Of a stretch of 64,000 nt of DNA, positions 35,530 to 43,400 are shown one piece after another. Under the pieces are notes generated by a model. That model had not been told where the DNA came from. It searched no databases and was given only the letters and a program-made list of their open reading frames with translations. The position numbers and the translations under genes are program-made. Where the stretch lies: assembly GCA_902596605.1 (NCBI GenBank), contig CACJUU010000007.1:37729-101728 (forward strand). Direction: 5' to 3'. The stretch comes from an uncultured Alphaproteobacteria bacterium (GTDB lineage Bacteria > Pseudomonadota > Alphaproteobacteria > Rhodobacterales > Rhodobacteraceae). Positions within the stretch are counted from its first letter, which is position 1. Every line of letters starts with the position of its first letter.

Positions 35530-36537
35530 ATGATTACTTTTATTATCCGAAGGTTACTTATAGCCATTCCAACGCTTGTGATAATTAGCTTGGTAGTATT
35601 CTTACTATTAAATCTTGCACCAAACGACCCAATGGCACAAGTGCCACTAACAGTTCCCCCAGAGGTAAAGCAGAAAATGCGTGAAGCTTTAGGGCTTGGG
35701 CAACCTATACACATCCAATTTTTCAAATGGCTAGTACAATTTTTCTGGATAGAGCCTCAAGTGCTTATTGATTATTTATTCAATACTACTTTTTCTGAGG
35801 GAAAACAGAGAATTATCAGTTGGCAAACAAGAAGTCCAGTAATGGATATTGTCGTTCAGCGACTTCCTCAAACTTTATGGGTTGTCGGAATGTCTTACGT
35901 GGTCGGAATTTTGATCGCTCTTCCAATTGGATTGTACTCTGCATACAAACAATACTCTATTTTTGACAACGTTGGAACCTTCGTTTCTATGGTTGGTTAT
36001 TCTGTGCCTCCATTTTTTAGTGGAGTTTTTGTGATTGTTATTTTCTCAGTGCAACTGGGATGGCTGCCATCTATTTATGATACAACACATACCGTAGTTG
36101 ATTGGGAAACTTTTAAATTCCAGATTAAGCAAATGGTTATGCCAGTTATGGTTTTAGCATTGCAAACCACCGCTCAAATAAACAGGTTTATGCGATCTGC
36201 GTCATTAGACAACCTAAATCAAGACTATGTAAGAACTGCCCGAGCAAAAGGATTAACAGAATGGACTATAATAACCGTTCACGTCTTACGAAATTCAATG
36301 ATACCAGTCGTAACAGTTATTGCGATAAATGTTCCATATATATTTGGTGGTGCTCTGATAACCGAGCAAGTTTTCAAAGTTAATGGTATAGGGCACCAAT
36401 TGATAGGAGCAATATACGCTAACGATCTTCCGACTGTTCAAACAATAACATTTATGTTTGCGTTCCTAATTGTGTCCTTCAATTTGCTGGCAGATATTAT
36501 TTATGGTTTGTTAGACCCAAGGATTAGATATGATTGA
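35530..36537 (+). CDS. ABC transporter permease, DppB-type (system 1)
   Basis: A 335-residue inner-membrane protein with about six helices. The start MITFIIRRLLIAIPTLVIISLVVFLLL has the first helix typical of DppB/OppB permeases, and the C-terminal half carries the EAA-like segment RTARAKGLTEWTIITVHVLRN (near residue 236), which docks on the ATPase. It forms the pore with the DppC-type partner. Extra length after the first helix (QFFKWLVQFFWIEPQ...) is usual in this family. The stop overlaps the next gene's start by eight bases, so expression is coupled. Confidence 0.93.
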   Translation: MITFIIRRLLIAIPTLVIISLVVFLLLNLAPNDPMAQVPLTVPPEVKQKMREALGLGQPIHIQFFKWLVQFFWIEPQVLIDYLFNTTFSEGKQRIISWQTRSPVMDIVVQRLPQTLWVVGMSYVVGILIALPIGLYSAYKQYSIFDNVGTFVSMVGYSVPPFFSGVFVIVIFSVQLGWLPSIYDTTHTVVDWETFKFQIKQMVMPVMVLALQTTAQINRFMRSASLDNLNQDYVRTARAKGLTEWTIITVHVLRNSMIPVVTVIAINVPYIFGGALITEQVFKVNGIGHQLIGAIYANDLPTVQTITFMFAFLIVSFNLLADIIYGLLDPRIRYD

Positions 36538-37432
36538 GGAAAGAAACCAGGAAAAGGTAGGGTCACTATACAGAGATGTTTGGGATCAGTTTAAGAAACA
36601 CAAAGGTGCTATGTTTGGTGGTGTTATTTTTCTCTTAATTGTAATTTCAGTTTTAGTTGGACCGTTTTTATGGCCATTTGAAGCAAATGCCATTGATATT
36701 AGGTCAAGAAATCAAGGCCCTAGCTTTATACATCCATTCGGTACTGATCAACTAGGCAGAGACACTCTGGCCCGAATGTTGGCGGGAGGTAGGACCTCGA
36801 TCGCCGTTGGTCTATGTGCTATGGCTCTTACAATTTTTCTTGGAACCTTTATTGGGGTTACCGCAGGTTTTTATAAAAGGCTTGATGGACCCTTGATGAG
36901 GCTTACAGATTTGTTTCTTTCTCTACCTCTACTTCCATTACTTTTAGTGATGATGCTTTTGTTCAGAGAGCCTCTAAGCTCTGCCTATGGACCAGAAAGA
37001 GGTATGTTTATTTTGATTGTTTTTGCTATAGGGATTACCAGCTGGATGCCGACTGCAAGAATTGTTAGAGCTGATGTTTTAGCTTTAAAGGAAAGAGAAT
37101 TTGTCCTAGCTGCTATAGCCAGTGGATCTTCAAACTCGTTGGTGGTTAGAAGACACATACTTCCGAACGTTCTATCACCAATATTAGTATCGGCAACTTT
37201 GGGAATAGCAAATGGTATTATAACCGAAAGCGCTTTGTCATTTTTGGGTCTTGGATTTCCACCAGATTTCCCTACCTGGGGTCGTCTGTTAAACGACGCA
37301 GTTGACTATTTGCAACAGTATCCTGAGAGAGTTTTCTGGCCGGGCTTATGCATTTCGTTAACTGTTTTAAGCGTAAGTTACTTAGGAGACGGATTAAGAG
37401 ATGCTCTGGACCCTAGAATGAGGAAAAGATAA
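36530..37432 (+). CDS. ABC transporter permease, DppC-type (system 1)
   Basis: A 300-residue permease with about six helices and the N-terminal cytoplasmic stretch of the OppC_N type (FKKHKGAMFGGVIFLLIVISVL). The FGTDQLGRDTLARMLAGGRTS motif and the EAA loop KEREFVLAAIASGSSNS are present. It pairs with the DppB-type permease whose gene overlaps it by eight bases. The 3' end faces a convergent methyltransferase gene, 14 bases away. The associated ATPase is the divergent gene at 31766-33595. Confidence 0.93.
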   Translation: MIEERNQEKVGSLYRDVWDQFKKHKGAMFGGVIFLLIVISVLVGPFLWPFEANAIDIRSRNQGPSFIHPFGTDQLGRDTLARMLAGGRTSIAVGLCAMALTIFLGTFIGVTAGFYKRLDGPLMRLTDLFLSLPLLPLLLVMMLLFREPLSSAYGPERGMFILIVFAIGITSWMPTARIVRADVLALKEREFVLAAIASGSSNSLVVRRHILPNVLSPILVSATLGIANGIITESALSFLGLGFPPDFPTWGRLLNDAVDYLQQYPERVFWPGLCISLTVLSVSYLGDGLRDALDPRMRKR

Positions 37433-37446
37433 ACTTCTTAAAATAT

Positions 37447-38244
37447 CTAGGCTTTCTTAATACATTTCGTCATTAAAAAATCTTGTCTAAGAAAGTTATT
37501 TAAAAAAAACTTTTCAATTAATACCAGCGCTGCATTACGGAGATTGCTTAATTTAGTTGGATCATCAGCCAGGGCTTTTACCAGATTGGCTAAAGGACCA
37601 GCATTTTTTTCGAATAATTTGAGCATATGTGCTGGGCTCATAGTTGGCGCAAACATAGTATCTCTACCAAATTCAATCTGATCAAAATGATCTTTTAACC
37701 TGTCCTCTATGACTGCCATATCTCCCCATAAAACTGGAGAAGCAACTCCAGGTGAAAGAGGTTGCGAAAAACTTTCAATAAGCTTAAAAAATTTTCCCAT
37801 GAACAACTCCTTTGGCCATGTAGAAAACGCTAAAATGCCCCCAGGTTTCAGTACTCTTGCCAATTCTTTTACAACAATTGACGGTCTTGGAGCAAACATA
37901 TGGCCATATTGGCTCAGTATAATATCAAAATCATTTTCTTTATAGGGCAGGAACTCTGCATCTCCTTCAACAAATTTTGCTTTAAGTCCCATTATTTTTG
38001 AATTTTCGTTTGCCCTATTGATTAGCTCTGGGGTTAGATCGATACCCTCAACCTCCATTCCCTGTCTTGATGCTGTCAAAGCAACTACTCCCGTACCACA
38101 GCCTACATCCAATAGCCTCATTCCTTCTCTTGCGCCACTGAATTGCACAAGCTTCGGTGCGGCCGTACTAGTTAACGCCTCAAAAGATATGAATGATGCC
38201 CATCCTACTTTTGCTTTTTCTTTTAGTTCTTCAATATTAGTCAT
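37447..38244 (-). CDS. Class I SAM-dependent methyltransferase
   Basis: A 265-residue Rossmann-fold methyltransferase. SAM-binding motif I is LLDVGCGTGVVALTA near residue 42, motif II has EGIDLTPELINRA, then GDAEFLPYKENDFDIILSQ and the post-motif segment LKPGGILAFSTWPKE. The order fits the Methyltransf_11/UbiE-like group, which methylates small molecules such as quinone precursors or lipids. The substrate is unknown. The upstream side is divergent from the DUF1127 gene, with about 186 bases between starts. The stop faces the DppC-type gene. Confidence 0.88.
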   Translation of the reverse strand: MTNIEELKEKAKVGWASFISFEALTSTAAPKLVQFSGAREGMRLLDVGCGTGVVALTASRQGMEVEGIDLTPELINRANENSKIMGLKAKFVEGDAEFLPYKENDFDIILSQYGHMFAPRPSIVVKELARVLKPGGILAFSTWPKELFMGKFFKLIESFSQPLSPGVASPVLWGDMAVIEDRLKDHFDQIEFGRDTMFAPTMSPAHMLKLFEKNAGPLANLVKALADDPTKLSNLRNAALVLIEKFFLNNFLRQDFLMTKCIKKA

Positions 38245-38430
38245 TTACTTCTCATATATTGGTTTTTGAAAATATTAACATTTTGATTGGCTATTTCACT
38301 ATTTAACTTTTGGCATGCATTTATTCGATAGCCGATTACTAAAAATATCAATGGTGGTTTAGCACTAAACTAAATATATAAGTATTAGATTCAAATATAG
38401 TTCAACATTAAACTAATTATGGAGGCCAAG

Positions 38431-38661
38431 ATGGCGGTAACAAAAATAACAACAACCAATCTTACATTTTTGGAAAAGGTTAGCCAAATATTCATTGGAA
38501 TGTACTTTGCAATATTGGACAGAGTAAAAAAAAGAAGAGAGTATTTAAAGACCCTTAGAGAGCTTGAAAAGATGTCTAACAGAGACTTAGCCGACATAGG
38601 TCTCAGCAGAGGCGAGATAAAAGCGAGAGCTTTAAAGAGTATCTACAAGATCAACATTTAA
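38431..38661 (+). CDS. DUF1127 small protein
   Basis: A 76-residue basic protein. The C-terminal part, LRELEKMSNRDLADIGLSRGEIKARA, is the DUF1127 domain (YjiS-like), a short Arg-rich domain common in Alphaproteobacteria; some members bind RNA and affect phosphate, carbon and stress regulation. I chose the ATG at 38431, not 38419, because GGAGG (38421-38425) lies five bases before it. The gene has its own promoter region shared with the divergent methyltransferase. Its role in this strain is unknown. Confidence 0.85.
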   Translation: MAVTKITTTNLTFLEKVSQIFIGMYFAILDRVKKRREYLKTLRELEKMSNRDLADIGLSRGEIKARALKSIYKINI

Positions 38662-38699
38662 CACTTAATAGGGAGCTCAGTTACGAAAATAACAGCATA

Positions 38700-39008
38700 C
38701 TATCCAACAACTTCACCCAACATCATTATTGGATTGGTATTGTAGTAATTGCCTATATCTTTGAATATTGGGCCTCCCTTTTTCATTGCAGCTCTCATTT
38801 CTTCAGCGTTTTCAAAAATTACAGTGGCAATTGCATAATAGGGGGAAGGAACATCCTTACCTCCGGACGTTCCTTTTGTAACAATCATTTGCTGAATATG
38901 CTCTGACCAGTTTTCCTTAATAATAACCAAATGAGCTTTTATATAATAGTCGAGGTCGAAGTTTGTATCATCATTTATCGGATAAGCCACTTGCATTGAT
39001 ACCGCCAT
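38700..39008 (-). CDS. EthD family protein
   Basis: A 102-residue protein with the ferredoxin-like fold of the EthD/dimeric alpha-beta barrel group. The pattern FDLDYYIKAHLVIIKENW (near residues 17-34), PYYAIATVIFEN and AAMKKGGPIFKDIGNYYNTNP fits the family. EthD was found with an ether-degrading P450 system; most relatives have unknown roles. The ATG at 39008 is used because AAGGAG (39015-39020) abuts the earlier ATG at 39014 and is spaced correctly only from the second. It lies 11 bases after the response-regulator cyclase gene, so it is probably the last gene of that signalling operon. Confidence 0.8.
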   Translation of the reverse strand: MAVSMQVAYPINDDTNFDLDYYIKAHLVIIKENWSEHIQQMIVTKGTSGGKDVPSPYYAIATVIFENAEEMRAAMKKGGPIFKDIGNYYNTNPIMMLGEVVG

Positions 39009-39019
39009 TTTCATCTCCT

Positions 39020-40069
39020 TTAATTATTTATACTGAGAAGTTCTAAAACCTCTATCTGGTTATCACTCTTGAGCTTCATTAACCCTTTTGATTGGACCTC
39101 AACTTCGCTTCTTACGGACATCCAAGCCTCATTAGAGATCAAAATTTCATTAGGTTCCGTTCTATCACATATATTAAACGCTGTGTTTACGTTCCCACCT
39201 AGAACATCAAACTGAAAACTCTTCTTACCTATTAGCCCTGCCACAAGTGGTCCGGAATGAATGCCGATGTGGATTGCCCAATTAGGATCCGACTCAATCG
39301 CTATCTTTTTCAAATTTACTGCACACTTCGATGCTGAAAGCACTTGGTTCTCTAAACTTCTGGTTAACCCTCCAGTCGCCAGTATGGCATCACCTACAGT
39401 TTTAATTTTTTCAAGTCCAAATCTTTCGATTTCACTTTCAAACTTTTCGAAAATCTCTTGAAGATTTTCTACCACATTTTCAGGAGGATTAGACTCGCAA
39501 AAAGCCGTGAAACCAACTAAATCGCAAACAAGTATTGCTATATCTTCATATTTTCTTGGCCTCACTAGTCCCGATGAGTTAAGTTCTTCAGCTATTTTTT
39601 CAGGCAATATCTGCTTCAAGAATGATTGTGTTCTTTTTTTATCAGCTTCAACTTTACTTAAATAGTGCTCCTCACTATCTCTAAATCTTTTCTTTTCTAA
39701 ACAAGCGGTAACTCTTGCTTTTAGTAAAGTAGCATTAATTGGTTTTGTTATGTAATCCTCAGCACCATTACTAATACATTCTGCTGTTGTCTCTATCTCA
39801 TCCGCCGCTGTAACCATTACAACAGGTATACCTCTATTCTTGGGATCAGCTTTAAGCGTTTTCAACACATCAAGGCCACTAATATCTGGCATCATCAAAT
39901 CAAGCAATATAAGGTCAAAACTCTCCTCTTTCACTAATTCTAAAGCTTTTTTCCCACAGTCAGCTTGACTTATAGCGGTATAGCCGTTTCTAGATAATCT
40001 TCTTTCAAGAGTGAACCTGTTGTCCTCAATATCATCAACAATAAGTATTTTTTGATTTAATGAATTCAT
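39020..40069 (-). CDS. Response regulator with class III nucleotidyl cyclase output
   Basis: A 349-residue protein in which a receiver domain (residues 1-120, phospho-acceptor Asp57 in DLILLDLMMP, Lys in YITKPIN) is joined by a coiled-coil-like linker (about 120-165) to a class III cyclase domain (about 175-345). Cyclase features include Asp in LVCDLVGFT, the Lys-containing KTVGDAILA, and FDVLGGNVN. The transition-state Arg that follows the Asn in the usual VNxAxR block is Asn here (NTAFN), which may lower activity or alter it. It sits in a tight operon after a hybrid kinase and a single-domain response regulator, so phosphorylation probably controls cyclic nucleotide production. Confidence 0.87.
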   Translation of the reverse strand: MNSLNQKILIVDDIEDNRFTLERRLSRNGYTAISQADCGKKALELVKEESFDLILLDLMMPDISGLDVLKTLKADPKNRGIPVVMVTAADEIETTAECISNGAEDYITKPINATLLKARVTACLEKKRFRDSEEHYLSKVEADKKRTQSFLKQILPEKIAEELNSSGLVRPRKYEDIAILVCDLVGFTAFCESNPPENVVENLQEIFEKFESEIERFGLEKIKTVGDAILATGGLTRSLENQVLSASKCAVNLKKIAIESDPNWAIHIGIHSGPLVAGLIGKKSFQFDVLGGNVNTAFNICDRTEPNEILISNEAWMSVRSEVEVQSKGLMKLKSDNQIEVLELLSINN

Positions 40070-40070
40070 T

Positions 40071-40442
40071 TTATTCTGGCAACTCTATATATTGCCCCAT
40101 TTTACTAAGAAGCCTTTTGATATCTACCGGCTTTGTATCATAGTCACTGCATCCTGCTTTAATAGCTCTATCACGATGCTCTGGCATTGCATGAGCAGAT
40201 AATGCTATTATCGGGATATCTTTGACCCCTTCGATTTTTTTTATTTCGGCCGTAGCAGTCCAACCATCCATGGTTGGCAAACTTAGGTCCATTAAAATAA
40301 GGTCTGGGCTCTCTTCTATAGCCTTATCAATTCCTTCCTGGCCATCGCCAGCGATAATTAGCTCAAAACCTTTTTTCTTAAGCCGACGAGTAAGCATATA
40401 AACATTATCAGGATTATCCTCTACATATAAAATCTTTGTCAT
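40071..40442 (-). CDS. Single-domain response regulator (CheY/DivK-like)
   Basis: A 123-residue receiver domain alone. Phospho-acceptor Asp52 is in LILMDLSLPTMDGW, the acidic pair in YVEDNPDN near residue 8, the Thr/Ser position in ALSAHAM and the conserved Lys in YDTKPVD. The start overlaps the stop of the multi-PAS kinase by four bases (ATGA), and one base separates its stop from the cyclase gene, so all three are coupled. It may be a phosphate shuttle or a sink between the kinase and the cyclase-type regulator. Confidence 0.92.
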   Translation of the reverse strand: MTKILYVEDNPDNVYMLTRRLKKKGFELIIAGDGQEGIDKAIEESPDLILMDLSLPTMDGWTATAEIKKIEGVKDIPIIALSAHAMPEHRDRAIKAGCSDYDTKPVDIKRLLSKMGQYIELPE

Positions 40443-43400
40443 TTGGATACTCCAGCCACTGATTCAATTGTTTTAACCAAATGATCAGCTATTCCAGTAT
40501 CACTCATAGAAGACTTTTCTAAAACCCTGCTTGTTTCAGATGACAAAAACTTTTTATCGTCTTCATCTAAATCTGCTCCTGTTATTACCACTACCGGAGC
40601 CTGATTTTCAAAGTCTTTCCGATAAGCCTCTAAGAACTCAAACCCGTTCATTTTTGGCATCATCAAATCTAATAAGATTAGATCTGGAGTTTGGTTATCT
40701 TTATTATTTAAAACATCCAGAGCTTCTTGCCCATTACTTGCTTCTAACACAATATATTCTGCACTTGTAAGTGCTTCTCTTACAGTGAATCGCAAATCAT
40801 CATTGTCCTCTACAATCAACACAACTTTTCCTGCTTTACCACCTAATAATTTACTTATTGAATCGATCAATCTATCCCTTTCAACGGGTTTAGATAAATA
40901 ATCAGCAGCACCCAATGAAAAGCCTTTTTTCTTCTCATCAATTATGGATGCCATCACGACAGGAATATCGGAAACCTGTTTGTCAGCTTTCAAAGTACGC
41001 AATACTGACCATCCATCCATTTCAGGCATCAAAATATCCAAGGTAATTGCATCAGGCTTATATTCTCTTGCCATCTTAATACCCTGTGCGCCGTCGAGAG
41101 CCTGAAGTACACTGAAATTATTTTTCTCCAAGTGTCTCGTCATAAGGTCTCTGATTGTTGGGTCATCATCAATTACCAAAATTGTGCTTTTCCCATCTTT
41201 CTTAGATACTAAAGCAGTCTGCCGGTTAAGGCTCTCTAGGTCTTCAGCATCAACACCAGAAGCTTTCTCAACTTCGATATCCTGGATGGTAACTTTAAAC
41301 GTTGTTCCTCTTCCTAATTTACTATTTACTGAAACATCTCCACCCATCAACTTTGCAAGATTCTGCACAATAGTAAGACCTAAACCCGTTCCTCCATACT
41401 TTCTAGTGGTAGAAGCATCGGCTTGAGTAAAAGCATGAAACAGCTTATCAATTTGCTCTTGTGTCATACCTATCCCAGTATCTTTAACATCAATCTCTAT
41501 AAGTCTTTTTTTAGCGCTTTTTTTAGATCTGACGTTTATTGATATATTTCCATTTTCACAAAATTTCGCAGCATTAGAAATCAAGTTGAGAACAATTTGC
41601 TTTGTACGTGTAACATCCGCGTTTATGAAAGCTATCCCTGGTTCTATATTTAACAATAATTGATTATTTTTTTGCTCTACCAAAGTTCTAGAAGTATCTG
41701 CGACTTCCTCAAGTAAAGCAGGCAATGAAAAGTTTTCATTATAAAGCTCAACCTTTCCTGCCTCAATTTTTGATAAATCTAAAACATCGTTTATCAAATT
41801 AAGCAAATGTTTACTTGCACCATGAATACGCTCCAATGGCTCTAAATAATCGTCATTACCATCGTCTTCAGCATCCTCTTTTAGCATTTCTGTTAAGCCA
41901 ATTACTGCGTTCAAAGGTGTTCTTAATTCATGGCTCATGTTTGCTAAAAATTGGCTTTTCGCCTTATTGGCACCGTCTGCTTGTTCCTTTGCTATATTAA
42001 GTTCATTGACAATCTTCTCTAACTCAATCTCTCTTTGTTTCAGGTCTGTTACATCTGTAAATATTTGTATAAAAGTTTTATCAGGGAGTCTCCGGCCCGA
42101 CATTTTAAATGAACGACCATCTCGCGCTGGTGGCATCGTTTGCTCTTCAAAACCGGTAACTTTTTTTCGAGCTTCTAGCCTTTCTTCAATCCAAGCTTCA
42201 GAATTCTGACCATCTAATTGCAAAAGACCTTTTTCTATGAATAATCTGACTAAATCCCTGTAGTGGATACCCTCATTAAGTTTTTCCCCAGTCAGCTTTT
42301 CCATATAGCTATTTATTAAAATTACTCTATCATCACTGCTCCAAAGAATAACCCCACCTTCAATATTATTGATAGCGTCATATACTTGCTTTTGAGCTTT
42401 TTGAACCTCTAGCTCCAAACTTTTTCTCTTATCGATATTTTCTACTATTCCTGTGAGTTTTGTAGCACGTCCATTTTCAAAAGTAGCTTTTGCTCGGGTT
42501 TGATACCAAACTTCCTTCCCCTCATGAACATTAATATGTTCCACACTGACCTCCTGAGTTTTTCCAGTAACATGGTCTCTAAAAGCATCCTTGTAAGGCT
42601 TTAAAAAATCATTGCGGAGGTTTTTATAGCCTTCTTCCTGAGTTCCCGAAGTAGAAATTTCTCCCCAAGTTTCCTTCAACGCAGAGGGAATTTCATAAGT
42701 AACTTTATTATTTTCAAGATCAGATTCGAAAACGATTGCTTGCAAATCACCTAGCACACGATCAAATCTTTCTCGCTGACTTTCAATAAGCTCTTCATGC
42801 TCTTTTATTTCTGAAATGTCAGTATAATTCTGAATAAACCCACCATCATCCAGCAATCGTGAAGTGGCCAAATATGTTATATCTCCAGACCGTGACTCTA
42901 CGGTTATTCCTTCCTTGCTTTCTACCATGCGACCTTTTTGAAACCCTATAAATTCTTTCAAATTCATTCCGGGTGGAAGATCAAGAATACCTTTTTCTAA
43001 TAAATTTTGGAGCATCGCCTCTCTCTCAACACCTGGCTTAAGTTCAAAATCCCAATGCGATTGAACATCAACTGCCGCCTGATTACAAAAGAAAACTTTA
43101 TTATTTGAATCCCAGATAATAATTGGATTTACTAACTTCTGGATTCCATCTGACAGCTTTTCCAATTCTTTTTGCTGTGACTTTACTAGAGTAATATCTG
43201 TTATGATTTGAATCCAGTCTCCGCTCTCCAACTTGACAGCCGATTGAAGCGCATTTCTTTGACCTTCATCACTACTGAATACAAATTCAAATCTTGCACC
43301 ATCTGGATTATTATCCATATCACGCTTCAACCTTTTTGCATAGGCCTCCGGAGATTTCTCTTCAGTGGTTATAGCACCTATTGAAAATTGTTTTCTAAGA

